Shown: positions 51,444 through 63,419 of the stretch, in pieces | How the letters are laid out: each line of letters starts with the position of its first letter | Position numbering within the stretch: the stretch's first letter is position 1 | Assembly (NCBI GenBank): GCA_013336165.1 | Contig: JAAXUF010000002.1 | Span: 1-64,000, forward strand | DNA length: 64,000 bases | Direction of reading: 5' to 3' | Source of the DNA: Coriobacteriia bacterium | Lineage (GTDB): Bacteria; Actinomycetota; Coriobacteriia; Anaerosomatales; JAAXUF01 | Program-made: the position numbers and the translations under genes | Notes under the pieces: generated by a model | The model's database searches: none | Told to the model about the DNA's origin: nothing | Seen by the model: only the letters and a program-made list of their open reading frames with translations

Positions 51444-51548
51444 GTGAACATTGTCACCGATGTGCTGGTGGTGCTTGGCGTAGTTGCGGCCGTCGGCGTT
51501 GGAGTGCTGTACGTATACCTCGCCGATCGGATGGTGTCGCACAGATGA
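51444..51548 (+). CDS. 34-residue single-span membrane peptide preceding kdpF
   Basis: A short frame from GTG 51444: MNIVTDVLVVLGVVAAVG then VGVLYVYLADRMVSHR. It is a single hydrophobic helix (about 6-27) with a charged end, similar in size and style to KdpF but without the PER ending. AGGAAGGA lies 8 nt upstream of the GTG, and its stop overlaps the kdpF ATG (ATGA). Ribosome site, overlap and membrane character argue that it is real; no family is known to me. Confidence 0.6.
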   Translation: MNIVTDVLVVLGVVAAVGVGVLYVYLADRMVSHR

Positions 51549-51634
51549 ACCCCGGAGACGTCATCGTGGGTGTCATTGCCGTGGGCGTCTTGCTCTACCT
51601 GCTGTGGGCCCTCATCAATCCGGAACGTCTGTAA
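51545..51634 (+). CDS. kdpF: KdpF, small subunit of the potassium-transporting ATPase
   Basis: A 29-residue single-span peptide, MNPGDVIVGVIAVGVLLYLL ending ALINPERL, the classical KdpF pattern with a final PER/PE. It stabilises the KdpABC complex in the membrane. Its ATG overlaps the stop of the 34-residue peptide and kdpA starts 11 nt later. Confidence 0.85.
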   Translation: MNPGDVIVGVIAVGVLLYLLWALINPERL

Positions 51635-51645
51635 AGAGGTTGCTC

Positions 51646-53373
51646 ATGCCCCTCATCGATCTGGTGCAGTTGGCGCTCTTCTTGGTGCTCCTCGTGGCAT
51701 CGGCGAAACCCGTTGGCACCTTCCTGTGGCACGTGTTCTCAGGACAACGCACCTTCCTTCATCCCGTCTTCGCGCCAGTGGAACGCAGGATCTACCGTCT
51801 TGTCGGCCTAGATCCTGATGGCGAGATGACATGGGTCTCATACGCAGTGTCACTCTTGGCGTTCTCGGGAGTATGTATTCTGCTGCTGTTCCTGCTCCTG
51901 AGGCTGCAGGGGATACTACCGCTCAACCCGGCTCACGTTGGCAGCATGCCCACCCTGCTCGCCCTCAATACGGCCGTCTCGTTCGTGACGAACACGAACT
52001 GGCAGGCGTATTCCGGAGAGAGCGGCGTTAGCTACCTGACCCAGATGGCCGGGCTGGCATGGCAGAACTTCATCTCGGCGGGCGTTGGTATCGCTATCGC
52101 TGTGGCGTTCGTGCGCGGGCTCACTCGAACCGGTCACAAGGAGATCGGGAACTTCTGGGTGGATCTCACAAGGGCGTGCGTCTACGTCCTGCTGCCCATC
52201 TCACTTGTTCTCGCCGTCGTATTCGTCTCGCAAGGTGTGATCGACAACTTCAACGCCCCCACGACAGTCAAGACGGTCGAGGGCGCGATCCAGACAATCG
52301 CACAAGGACCGGTGGCCTCGCAGGAAGCGATCAAGGAACTGGGCACGAACGGCGGCGGCTTCTTCAACGCGAACTCGGCGCATCCGTTTGAGAATCCCTC
52401 GCCGCTCACGAACTTCCTGCAGATCTTCGCGATTCTGGTCATCCCCGCAGGATTGACCTATATGGTCGGCAAGTTCGCGGGGGACACCCGACAGGGGTGG
52501 GCTCTCCTGGCAGCGATGACGCTGCTGTTTGTCATCGGCTTGTCGGTCGTTTACGGATCCGAGCGCGCCGGCAATCCTATCCTCACCGACGCCGGGGTCA
52601 ACCAGGCGCAGACAAGCGGCAGTTCCGGCGGCAACATGGAAGGCAAAGAGGTACGTTTCGGCATTGCGCAAACGTCCCTATTTGTGAATGCGACCACATC
52701 TGCGTCGTGTGGGGCCGTGGACGGAAGCCATGACAGCCTGACACCGCTGGCGGGCGGGATGGCGATGCTCAACATCGCGCTCGGCGAGGTTGTTTTTGGC
52801 GGTGTTGGCTCGGGACTGTACGGCATGTTGATCTTCGTCATTCTGACGGTGTTCATAGCCGGTTTGATGGTCGGGCGCACACCCGAATATCTCGGCAAAA
52901 AGATCGGCCCGACCGAGATGAAGCTCGCAATGCTCGCCGTGCTTGCGCTTGAGGCGTCGATCCTCATCATCGCGGGCATCGCGGTGGTCTACCCGCCGGC
53001 GGCCTCCGCCGTGCTCAACCAAGGCCCGCATGGACTCTCGGAGATACTCTATGCGGCCACTTCGGCGGTAGGCAACAACGGTTCGGCGATGGCGGGAATC
53101 ACCGCGTCCGGCGCGTTCTACACAATCGCACTGAGCATCGGTATGTTCATCGGACGGTTCTTCTTCATCATCCCGGTCTTAGGTATCGCCGGCTCCATGG
53201 CGAAGAAGAAAGTCTCGCCACCATCCTCCGGCACGTTTCCCACGAACACCGCGCTGTTTGTCGGCCTGTTGGTGGCTGTGATCGTGATCGTCGGAGCGCT
53301 GACGTTCTTCCCCGTCTACGCTTTGGGTCCCCTTCTCGAGCAACTGCTCATGTACGCCGGCCAACTCTTCTAG
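51646..53373 (+). CDS. kdpA: KdpA, potassium-binding channel subunit
   Basis: A 575-residue subunit with about ten spans, related to K+ channels and SKT proteins. The four selectivity-filter-like loops are visible: [46 protein letters not shown] and [14 protein letters not shown] 51646, after AGAGG at 6 nt, is the start; the frame is open further upstream but that covers kdpF. It forms the high-affinity KdpFABC pump. Confidence 0.96.
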   Translation: MPLIDLVQLALFLVLLVASAKPVGTFLWHVFSGQRTFLHPVFAPVERRIYRLVGLDPDGEMTWVSYAVSLLAFSGVCILLLFLLLRLQGILPLNPAHVGSMPTLLALNTAVSFVTNTNWQAYSGESGVSYLTQMAGLAWQNFISAGVGIAIAVAFVRGLTRTGHKEIGNFWVDLTRACVYVLLPISLVLAVVFVSQGVIDNFNAPTTVKTVEGAIQTIAQGPVASQEAIKELGTNGGGFFNANSAHPFENPSPLTNFLQIFAILVIPAGLTYMVGKFAGDTRQGWALLAAMTLLFVIGLSVVYGSERAGNPILTDAGVNQAQTSGSSGGNMEGKEVRFGIAQTSLFVNATTSASCGAVDGSHDSLTPLAGGMAMLNIALGEVVFGGVGSGLYGMLIFVILTVFIAGLMVGRTPEYLGKKIGPTEMKLAMLAVLALEASILIIAGIAVVYPPAASAVLNQGPHGLSEILYAATSAVGNNGSAMAGITASGAFYTIALSIGMFIGRFFFIIPVLGIAGSMAKKKVSPPSSGTFPTNTALFVGLLVAVIVIVGALTFFPVYALGPLLEQLLMYAGQLF

Positions 53374-53381
53374 GAGCATCG

Positions 53382-55457
53382 ATGTCTGAAGCCAATCTCA
53401 CCGATGCCGTCAACGTTCCGAAACCAAAGTCGCGACGGCGCGCCACTTCGGACTCTCGACTGATACTTCGCGCCTGTGTCGACGCGTTGGTCAAGCTGGA
53501 CCCACGCACCCTGTACCGCAACCCCGTCATGTTCGTCGTGGAAATCGGCAGCGTCATCACGACGTCGTACGCGATCTCCTCGGCAGCAAGCGGAGCAAGC
53601 GAGTTCGGCTTCTTCACGGCCCTCGCGTTGTGGCTCTGGTTCACCGTCGTCTTCGCGAACTTCGCCGAGGCAATGGCCGAGGGCCGCGGCAAGGCACAGG
53701 CTGCCGCCTTGCGCACCATGAAGACCGACACAACTGCCCACCGCCAAACGCAGGATGGCTCGGTCGAGGTCATCCCCGCCTCCGAGCTTCGCCGAGGCGA
53801 CACCGTTGTCGTGGTTGCCAACGAGATCATCCCCGGCGACGGCGACGTCATCGAAGGAATCGCTTCGGTGGATGAGTCGGCTATCACGGGCGAGTCGGCG
53901 CCGGTCATCCGCGAAAGCGGGGGCGATCGCAGCGCCGTGACCGGCGGAACCAAGGTGCTTTCCGACCGCATTGTGGTGCGTATCACATCAGATCCCGGCC
54001 AGACGTTCTTGGATCGCATGATCGGGTTGGTCGAGGGAGCCAGCCGCCAGAAGACACCCAACGAGATCGCGCTCGACATCCTGCTCATCGTGCTGACGAT
54101 CATCTTCGTGTTGGTCGTAATGACGCTCAAGACCTTCGCGGTCTACTCCGGAGGAAACGTCTCAGTCAGTGTGCTCATCGCGCTGCTGGTCTGCCTCATC
54201 CCGACAACCATCGGCGGGCTGCTCTCGGCGATCGGCATTGCAGGCATGGACCGGCTCGTGCAGCGCAATGTGCTCGCAATGAGCGGACGGGCCGTCGAAG
54301 CCGCAGGCGACGTGGACACACTGCTGCTCGACAAAACCGGCACCATCACCTTTGGGAACCGTCAAGCCGCCGAGTTCCTCCCGGTTACCGGTGTTTCCGA
54401 AGAGGATCTTGCCGATGCCGCCCAACTCGCCTCGCTGTCCGACGAGACTCCGGAGGGCCGCTCGATTGTCGTACTCGCGAAGCGATTCGGCATCCGCGAG
54501 CGCCACCTCGACGAGGCGACCACCGAGTTCATTCCGTTCACCGCGCAGACACGCATGAGCGGCATCGACATCGGCCCGGAGCGGATTCGCAAAGGCGCGA
54601 GCGACGCGGTCGCAGCTTGGGTGGAATCGCTCGGCGGCACCCTTCCCACAGACCTCGATGCTCTGGTTCGCAGCGTCTCGCAAGCCGGCGGCACGCCGCT
54701 GGTCGTATCGCGCGGCCCGAAAGTGCTCGGCGTCATCCACCTCAAGGACATCGTGAAGGGCGGTATCCGCGAGCGCTTCGAACAACTGCGCTCGATGGGC
54801 ATCCGCACCGTCATGATCACGGGCGATAACCCGATCACCGCGGCGGTCATCGCCAAAGAAGCCGGCGTCGATGACTTTCTCGCGCAAGCCACGCCCGAGA
54901 CCAAGATGGAACTCATCCGCAAGGAGCAGTCGAGGGGCAAGCTCGTCGCCATGACAGGCGACGGCACCAACGACGCGCCGGCGCTTGCACAGGCCGACGT
55001 GGGCGTTGCGATGAACACAGGCACCAGCGCGGCCAAAGAAGCCGGCAACATGGTTGACCTAGATTCCGACCCCACCAAGCTCATCGAGATCGTCGCCATC
55101 GGCAAGCAACTGCTCATGACCCGGGGTGCGCTTACGACCTTCTCGATCGCCAACGATGTCGCCAAGTACTTCGCAATAATCCCGGCTATGTTCATGGTCA
55201 CACACCCAGAGCTCGCTCGGCTCAACATCATGGGTCTCCATTCGCCGGAAAGCGCGATCTTGAGCGCCGTCATATTCAACGCGCTCATCATCGTGGCGCT
55301 GATTCCCCTTGCCCTGCGCGGAGTGAAGTACCGGCCGGTGGGCGCCGACGCTCTGCTGCGCCAGAACCTGCTCATCTACGGCTTGGGCGGCGTCATCCTT
55401 CCGTTCGTCGGCATCAAAGCGATAGACGCCCTACTCGTCGCATTGCACCTTGGATAG
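53382..55457 (+). CDS. kdpB: KdpB, catalytic P-type ATPase subunit
   Basis: A 691-residue P-type ATPase that drives K+ import. Phosphorylation site DKTGTIT with Asp317, the actuator loop ITGESAPV, the KGAS-type nucleotide region ([14 protein letters not shown]) and the hinge [18 protein letters not shown] are intact. Its start codon follows GGAG and lies 8 nt after the kdpA stop. Confidence 0.97.
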   Translation: MSEANLTDAVNVPKPKSRRRATSDSRLILRACVDALVKLDPRTLYRNPVMFVVEIGSVITTSYAISSAASGASEFGFFTALALWLWFTVVFANFAEAMAEGRGKAQAAALRTMKTDTTAHRQTQDGSVEVIPASELRRGDTVVVVANEIIPGDGDVIEGIASVDESAITGESAPVIRESGGDRSAVTGGTKVLSDRIVVRITSDPGQTFLDRMIGLVEGASRQKTPNEIALDILLIVLTIIFVLVVMTLKTFAVYSGGNVSVSVLIALLVCLIPTTIGGLLSAIGIAGMDRLVQRNVLAMSGRAVEAAGDVDTLLLDKTGTITFGNRQAAEFLPVTGVSEEDLADAAQLASLSDETPEGRSIVVLAKRFGIRERHLDEATTEFIPFTAQTRMSGIDIGPERIRKGASDAVAAWVESLGGTLPTDLDALVRSVSQAGGTPLVVSRGPKVLGVIHLKDIVKGGIRERFEQLRSMGIRTVMITGDNPITAAVIAKEAGVDDFLAQATPETKMELIRKEQSRGKLVAMTGDGTNDAPALAQADVGVAMNTGTSAAKEAGNMVDLDSDPTKLIEIVAIGKQLLMTRGALTTFSIANDVAKYFAIIPAMFMVTHPELARLNIMGLHSPESAILSAVIFNALIIVALIPLALRGVKYRPVGADALLRQNLLIYGLGGVILPFVGIKAIDALLVALHLG

Positions 55458-55466
55458 GAGAAGGGT

Positions 55467-56048
55467 ATGAGGCGCACACTTCTGGTTTCGCTGCGAATGG
55501 CGGTCGTCACGATCGTGCTGACCGGCATCATCTATCCTCTCGTGGTTTGGGGTATCGGCACCCTCGCATTTCCCGAGCAGGCGGCAGGAAGTCTGATCAC
55601 TGACGCATCGGGCACGGTGATCGGATCGAAGCTGATCGGGCAATCCTTCTCTGCCGACAAGTACTTCCATCCACGGCCCTCGGCAGCCGGAGCTTCTGGC
55701 TACGACGCAATGTCTTCAGGCGCAAGCAACCTCGGGCCGACGAGCCAGACGCTGATCTCTGAGGTGGAGACGCGCGTCGCCGATGCAGTGAGTACCGACG
55801 GCGCAGCGAAAGGTGCCGTGCCGGTCGATATGGTGACCGCTTCTGGGAGCGGGTTGGACCCGGACATCTCGCCCGACAACGCGTACCTGCAAGTCGCGCG
55901 TGTCGCCAACGCGCGGGGCATGTCGGCTGAAGCCGTACGCCACCTTGTCGAGCAGCATGTGACCAAGCGACAGCTCGGTTTCCTCGGCGAGCCTCGGGTC
56001 AACGTGCTGGAGTTGAATCTTGCGCTGGACGCGCTATCGTCCAATTAG
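55467..56048 (+). CDS. kdpC: KdpC subunit
   Basis: A 193-residue subunit with one N-terminal span (about 8-30) and an extracytoplasmic domain: GSKLIGQSFSADKYFHPRPS, ASNLGPTSQTL, VTASGSGLDPDISPDNAYLQ and a final helix. KdpC raises ATP and K+ affinity of the complex. GGAGAAGG precedes the ATG; it lies 9 nt after kdpB. Confidence 0.96.
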   Translation: MRRTLLVSLRMAVVTIVLTGIIYPLVVWGIGTLAFPEQAAGSLITDASGTVIGSKLIGQSFSADKYFHPRPSAAGASGYDAMSSGASNLGPTSQTLISEVETRVADAVSTDGAAKGAVPVDMVTASGSGLDPDISPDNAYLQVARVANARGMSAEAVRHLVEQHVTKRQLGFLGEPRVNVLELNLALDALSSN

Positions 56049-56066
56049 CAGACGAATCGAGGCGAC

Positions 56067-57179
56067 GTGACCGATCCACTTGATGTCCCGAGTACGCGAG
56101 GACGCCACAAGATCTTCCTCGGCTACGCTGCGGGAGTGGGCAAGACGTACGCCATGCTCTCCGAGGCGCATCGGCGAACATCGCGCGGGGAAGACATAGT
56201 CGTCGGCTACGTCGAACCGCACCTGAGACCGGAGACCATGGCGCTGATCCAGGGCCTCGAGCAGATACCGGTCAAGCGTCTCGAATACCATGGATGCGAG
56301 TTCACCGAGCTCGACACCGACGCGGTCATCGCACGCAGGCCCCAGTGGGTGCTCGTGGACGAGCTCGCTCATACGAACGTTCCCGGCACGCGCCATGCGA
56401 AGCGTTGGCAATCGGTCGAGGAGATTCTTGACGCCGGGATCAACGCCATATCCACCGTCAACGTCCAGCATTTCGAAAGCCTCAATGACGTCGTTGACCA
56501 GATCACCGGTGTCTGCGTGCGAGAGACGCTGCCGGATCGGATTCTGGACGAAGCCGACGAGGTGGTCTTGGTCGACATAACACCCGACGCGCTCATCAAC
56601 CGTCTCAAGCGGGGCGCAATCTACCAGCAGGAGAAGATCGACCAAGCACTCACGAACTTCTTTCGCCGAGGCAACCTTGTCGCCTTGCGCGAGCTTTCGT
56701 TGCGCAAGACTGCAGAGGAAGTTGACGATGATCTCGAAGAGTTCATCGCCTCTCACGACGTCGACAAGACGTGGGGGGCGGTTGATCGTGTTCTTGTCGC
56801 GGTGACACCGCGCAAGCAGAGCGGCAAGCTGGTCCGCCGGGGCTACCAGCTCGCGCACCGACTCGGCGGTGATCTGTGGGTCGTCCACGTGAAGCCGCCG
56901 GCGACCTTGCTCAGCTCAACCGAGCAACAGGCCATGGATGAGATTCGAGCGCTCTCGACCGAGCTTGGCGGAACCTTCATCGATATCGGTGCCGACGACA
57001 CCGCCGGCGGCATCATCGACTTCGCGCGCTCACACCAGGCAACGTTCATCGTGCTGGGGCAATCCGCCCGCGGGCGGCTGGACGAGATCCTCCATGGCTC
57101 CGTCGTAAACCGCATCATGCGGGAAACCCGCAACATCGATGTGGTGATCGTCGCCGAGGGGCGCAGCGAACCGACGTAG
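56067..57179 (+). CDS. kdpD: KdpD N-terminal half (KdpD domain plus universal stress domain)
   Basis: A 370-residue soluble protein equal to the N-terminal part of KdpD: Walker-like FLGYAAGVGKTYAMLSEA (about 16-33), WVLVDELAHTNVPGTRH, INAISTVNVQHFESLND and ITPDALINRLKRG make the KdpD domain (to about 215). A universal stress protein domain follows (VLVAVTPRKQSGKLVRRG, FIVLGQSARGRLDEILHGSV). It stops before the membrane part, which is encoded at 49-50.5 kb. GTG 56067 is the start, 18 nt after kdpC. Confidence 0.93.
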   Translation: MTDPLDVPSTRGRHKIFLGYAAGVGKTYAMLSEAHRRTSRGEDIVVGYVEPHLRPETMALIQGLEQIPVKRLEYHGCEFTELDTDAVIARRPQWVLVDELAHTNVPGTRHAKRWQSVEEILDAGINAISTVNVQHFESLNDVVDQITGVCVRETLPDRILDEADEVVLVDITPDALINRLKRGAIYQQEKIDQALTNFFRRGNLVALRELSLRKTAEEVDDDLEEFIASHDVDKTWGAVDRVLVAVTPRKQSGKLVRRGYQLAHRLGGDLWVVHVKPPATLLSSTEQQAMDEIRALSTELGGTFIDIGADDTAGGIIDFARSHQATFIVLGQSARGRLDEILHGSVVNRIMRETRNIDVVIVAEGRSEPT

Positions 57180-57232
57180 CCCAAGAAGCCCAGCAGCCAG
57201 AAGCGCCGGGCTCTCCGCCCGCGTTGCCTACT

Positions 57233-58657
57233 TCACCGGCCACGCGGGCGTTTTGTCGTGCTTGCGGCTATCGCACCTGCCACGGCAATGCCCGCCGCAA
57301 CGAAGAAGCCGGCCGATATGGCGTGAAAAGTCGCCGCATTGGGCCCCGGGCTGGTCCCATGTAACACGCTCGTGAATACCGCCCCTGAAAGCGCAACTCC
57401 GAGCACCATGCCCACATTCCGCGCCTCGGCGAGGATGCCCGATGCGATACCTCGGCGATTCGGCGGCGAGGCGCCCAGAAGCGCGCTCGTATTCGGCGCG
57501 ATGAAGATGCCGATCCCGAACCCCACGAACGCCAGAACCAGTGCCAGAAGCGGTATCGGCGCCGTCGGGCTGAGCATGCCGAGCGAGACGAGGCTGAGAG
57601 CCAGCACCGTCATCCCCGCGACTGCGGGCGTCCGGGTTCCGATGCGATCCGACAGCGTACCCGAGAGCGGTGTCATGATCGCCATCACGAGCGGCATTAC
57701 CATCAGCAATGCTCCCGCCTGAGAAAGAGACAGCGCACGTGCGTGCTCCAAGTAGGACGGCATGAGGAAGACAACCGTGTAGACGCAGATGTAGTTGAGC
57801 ACCGCCGTGACCGACGATGCCGAGAAGGTCCGGTTGCGAAACAGCGACAGATCAACAAGAGGGCTGGTCCTGCGTCGCTCGAGCAAGATGAACGCTGCAA
57901 GCAGCCCCACAGACACCGCGAAAAGCAGAAGGATGCTCGGCGAGGTCCATCCCCACTGGGACCCCATGTTGAGCGCGAGGATGAGCGCAACCAGACCGAC
58001 AAAGAATGTGGCCGCGCCCGGCGCATCGAAGCTCTCGCGATCGCCGGATCCCGAGTCTGCGGGAATGAAGCGCCACGCAAGGAGAAATGCCGTGATGCCC
58101 ACGGGAACATTGATGTAGAAGATCGCCGGCCACCCGAATCGAGCGGTAATGAAGGCGCCGATCGGCGGTCCCACTGTAAGTCCCAGGTACGTGAACGTCC
58201 CCGACATCCCCAGCACCCTGCCGCGCATGCTCGGCGGGAAGCTCGACGTCAAGATAGCTGGCGCAGCCGCGAAGAGTACCGCAGCGCCGAGCCCCTGAAA
58301 CCCGCGGAAGGCCACCAGCATGTACTCGTTGGGAGAAAGACCGCACAAGACTGAGCCGAGCACGAACAGAACGTAACCTGCCAGGTACATCTTCTTGTGG
58401 CCGCGCATGTCGCCGAGACGACCGAAAATGAGCAATGTGCCGCTGACCACGAGCAGGTAGATGATGACGACCCACTCGATGGACGCAACGCTGGCGTGAA
58501 ACGCCTCTCCAATGACCGGCCAAACGACGTTGACCACGCTGCCGTCAAGTGCAGACATGAAGGTCCCGGCCGCGACCGAGACGAGGATCAACCATAACGC
58601 GGGCGCCACTTTGGCTTGGGGTGGGCAAGACTCGGTTTCAATCGGTGCTTGGTTCAC
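57233..58657 (-). CDS. MFS transporter, DHA2 (EmrB/QacA) type
   Basis: A 474-residue exporter with about fourteen spans: FMSALDGSVVNVVWPVI (the LDxTVVNVALP motif D1, with a T-to-S change), GRLGDMRGHKKMYLAG (motif A) and GPPIGAFITARFGW (motif C). Drug or metabolite export is expected; the substrate is unknown. GTG 58657 with AAGGA 8 nt upstream is the start, not the longer frame to 58993. It converges with the kdp genes. Confidence 0.9.
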   Translation of the reverse strand: MNQAPIETESCPPQAKVAPALWLILVSVAAGTFMSALDGSVVNVVWPVIGEAFHASVASIEWVVIIYLLVVSGTLLIFGRLGDMRGHKKMYLAGYVLFVLGSVLCGLSPNEYMLVAFRGFQGLGAAVLFAAAPAILTSSFPPSMRGRVLGMSGTFTYLGLTVGPPIGAFITARFGWPAIFYINVPVGITAFLLAWRFIPADSGSGDRESFDAPGAATFFVGLVALILALNMGSQWGWTSPSILLLFAVSVGLLAAFILLERRRTSPLVDLSLFRNRTFSASSVTAVLNYICVYTVVFLMPSYLEHARALSLSQAGALLMVMPLVMAIMTPLSGTLSDRIGTRTPAVAGMTVLALSLVSLGMLSPTAPIPLLALVLAFVGFGIGIFIAPNTSALLGASPPNRRGIASGILAEARNVGMVLGVALSGAVFTSVLHGTSPGPNAATFHAISAGFFVAAGIAVAGAIAASTTKRPRGR

Positions 58658-58876
58658 GGGAATTCCTTCTCGGCAGGCGGTGTACAACCGCACCAGCCAT
58701 GATACCAGCGATAGACGTGTTGTCGCAGTGCGAGGGTACGAGGTCCGAACCGTCTTGGCTGAAAGCCCCGTGGCCAAGACCGGTGGGGTATAAGTATGGC
58801 AGAGAATCCAGCCCCGCCATATCATCGTCTCACGACGTGTGCAACGGGTTTCCGACACGCAAGAGAGGATCGATAC

Positions 58877-59851
58877 ATGATGACGGATGGTCGCATGAAA
58901 CATCTGGTCTGGCTGCCTGCCAAGACGCTCGAGTTCTTGGGCGACCCTCCCGAAGGTCTTGAGATTGCTCCCATTCCTGACGACATCGAGCACGCCGAGC
59001 GACTCGGCGATGTGGAGTTCCTCGTGATATCGTCGAGCCTGCCTTCCGGCAATCAGCCGAGAGGATCTCGCCCCAAGCCAGCGGGTCCCTTTGAAGACCT
59101 GTGGGACCGGATGCCATCGTTGCGATACGTGCAGACGTTGTCAGCCGGCGTGGATCAGATCGTCGGCAGCATTCCGCCCGGTGTGTCTCTTTGCTCTGCG
59201 CGCGGGGTCCACGATGGGTCCGTATCGGAGTGGGTACTCACCGCCATCTTGGCCGGGCTCAAGAATATCGTCCCGTTTCGCGACAACATGCGCGAGGGTC
59301 GTTGGGAGCCAATGACCCTGCCCGGACTCTCCGGGGCAAACATCGTGCTGCTGGGCTATGGGGACATCGGACATGCCGTGGAACGACGGCTCGAACCCTT
59401 CGGCCCCGGGTCGATCTGCCGCATCGCCCGCCGCCCGAAGGAAGGCATCCACACTGCTGATGTACTTCCGGAGGTCCTGCCACGTGCTGACGTGGTTGTC
59501 CTTCTGCTCCCCCTTACCGAGGAAACACAGGGCATCGTCGACTCGGAGTTTTTGGCGCAGATGAAGCCTGGCGCACTGCTGGTGAATGCCGCGAGAGGAA
59601 AGCTCGTGGACACGACTGCCTTGCTGGAGGCCCTGCGCGCCGGTCACATCCGTGCGGTCCTTGACGTTGTTGACCCCGAGCCGCTCCCCGCAGACCACCC
59701 GCTCTGGCAAGCACCTGGGCTGCTCATCACACCTCATATCGCGGGCTTGGGCGCGCACTTCATGCAGCGCGCGATGGTCTTGATTCGCGATCAGCTCGAA
59801 CGCCTCGCGCACGACGAGCCCCTGCGCAACGTGGTGCGCGACGGATACTGA
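58877..59851 (+). CDS. D-isomer 2-hydroxyacid dehydrogenase
   Basis: A 324-residue NAD(P)-dependent dehydrogenase: the Rossmann loop [58 protein letters not shown] with the catalytic Arg, then [15 protein letters not shown] with Glu and PHIAG with the catalytic His. The substrate (a 2-hydroxyacid) is not fixed. ATG 58877 lies 7 nt after AGAGAGGA; an ATG directly after it is also possible. Confidence 0.9.
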   Translation: MMTDGRMKHLVWLPAKTLEFLGDPPEGLEIAPIPDDIEHAERLGDVEFLVISSSLPSGNQPRGSRPKPAGPFEDLWDRMPSLRYVQTLSAGVDQIVGSIPPGVSLCSARGVHDGSVSEWVLTAILAGLKNIVPFRDNMREGRWEPMTLPGLSGANIVLLGYGDIGHAVERRLEPFGPGSICRIARRPKEGIHTADVLPEVLPRADVVVLLLPLTEETQGIVDSEFLAQMKPGALLVNAARGKLVDTTALLEALRAGHIRAVLDVVDPEPLPADHPLWQAPGLLITPHIAGLGAHFMQRAMVLIRDQLERLAHDEPLRNVVRDGY

Positions 59852-59867
59852 GGACGAGAAATCGCTC

Positions 59868-61925
<2,058 letters not shown>

Positions 61926-62030
61926 CGAACACGCCGGGCTGTCTCACGATGCAGACGTAGGTTCGAGTGGTTCGCTGGCAACTCTCGTGAGACGCAAGGA
62001 CTCCTCATCCACCACGAAAGGTCTTCCCCT

Positions 62031-62216
62031 ATGCCTGAAGACACTGGAGCAGAGCCGAATGCCAACGGCGAAGTCCATGCCCGTTCCCACATGACAGCTG
62101 AAATCCGCGATCGCTTCGGCAAGGAGCGGGCAGCTGGAAAACGAGCCTGCTTGGAGCCCGGCATGTCGCGCTGGACGCAAGACGGAGAAGAAGCGGGTGC
62201 GGCGGAGAGTTCGTGA
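62031..62216 (+). CDS. hypothetical 61-residue protein
   Basis: A small hydrophilic frame (MPEDTGAEPNANGEVHARSH...) whose stop overlaps the apbE GTG by 4 nt. The overlap suggests coupling, and a weak AAAGG precedes the ATG, but there is no recognisable domain and the composition is close to what chance reading would give. It may instead be untranslated leader of apbE. It fills most of the 287-bp gap between the DUF255 gene and apbE. Confidence 0.35.
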   Translation: MPEDTGAEPNANGEVHARSHMTAEIRDRFGKERAAGKRACLEPGMSRWTQDGEEAGAAESS

Positions 62217-63235
62217 CCCTCGACCGAACAACTCCTGACAACGACACGCCCGATCGGGCGAGCGAGTGCGCTGCCTACAGGCTCGTGGGGAATCCGCAGG
62301 ATGACGAGCGCGGCATAGAGTTCTTCGCCTTTGACACCGCGAACCGGATCACGCTTCAGACCACCTCGGTAGACAACTCATCTGAATGTGATGCCATCCT
62401 CGCGCGCGCCTTCGAGCGCTGCGCCTTCTTCGAGCACACGTTCTCGAGGACCCGCGCGGACAGCGACGTATCGCGAATCAACAGGGCGAACGGAACACCG
62501 ACCCAGGTTGAGCCCGAGGTCGCCGACATCGTCCGGCTGTCGCTCTCGTACAGTGAACTATCACACGGCGCTTTCGACATCACGATCGGCGCCCTCACAA
62601 GACTCTGGGACTTCCACACCAGAAGAGCGCCCTCGGCAGCCGAGATTACAGGCGCCCTGGAGCACGTGGACTACCGAAACCTGCTCGTCGACGAGACAAC
62701 CGTTCAACTGCTTGACCCCGCGGCAGCCCTCGATCTGGGCGGCATCGCAAAGGGATACATCGCGGACGACATTGCGACCCATCTGCGGCAGCAGGGAGTC
62801 CAGTCCGCGTTGGTGGATCTGGGCGGCAATATATTCGCCGTCGGGGGTAGAGGCACCGGGGACTGGCTGATAGGGATAAGCGATCCCCACGACATGGACC
62901 GAACCGCGGTACGCATGCGCCTGCGCAACGCTGCCGTCGTGACGAGCGGGATTACCGAACGATGCTTCACCTCGAGACGAGGCGCCTTCAACCATCTCCT
63001 TGACCGGAGGACGGGACGGAGCATCGATAACGACCTGCTGAGTGCCACCGTCATAGCCCCCTCGTCGACAACCGCCGACGCCGTTTCGACCATATGCATG
63101 CTGCTAGGCCGAGAAGGTGCTCTTGAGTTGGCCGAGAATTGGAATGACATCGAGGTTGTCCTCATCGATCGCGACCAGATAGTCAGTTGCTCGTCTGGTC
63201 TCGCCAAGAACGACGACTGGCTGATCCTGAGATAA
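62213..63235 (+). CDS. apbE: ApbE family FAD:protein FMN transferase
   Basis: Transfers FMN to a Thr of target flavoproteins (Rnf or Nqr subunits in many anaerobes). The 340-residue protein has RTRADSDVSRINRA, AALDLGGIAKGYIADDIA, ALVDLGGNIFAVGG, VVTSGITERCF and the metal-site region NHLLDRRTGRSID, DAVSTICMLLG. It starts with a cytosolic-looking segment of about 40 residues and shows no signal peptide, unlike the exported ApbE of proteobacteria. GGAG precedes GTG 62213. Confidence 0.9.
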   Translation: MTLDRTTPDNDTPDRASECAAYRLVGNPQDDERGIEFFAFDTANRITLQTTSVDNSSECDAILARAFERCAFFEHTFSRTRADSDVSRINRANGTPTQVEPEVADIVRLSLSYSELSHGAFDITIGALTRLWDFHTRRAPSAAEITGALEHVDYRNLLVDETTVQLLDPAAALDLGGIAKGYIADDIATHLRQQGVQSALVDLGGNIFAVGGRGTGDWLIGISDPHDMDRTAVRMRLRNAAVVTSGITERCFTSRRGAFNHLLDRRTGRSIDNDLLSATVIAPSSTTADAVSTICMLLGREGALELAENWNDIEVVLIDRDQIVSCSSGLAKNDDWLILR

Positions 63236-63419
63236 CTCGGAGGCTTTTCTAGGGCGATCTCTTCCGTGTCTCTGGCCTCGGGCCATGCCGCCCTCATTCC
63301 GTCGCTCCGAGCCCGCAGAGCGCGGGTCCGCGGTCATGTGTGGGTATATGTGCGTGAGACCTTGCTCGCACCTAGGCCATGCAAAGAGCAAGGTCGATTC
63401 ACCCACGGAGAGGGCGGCT

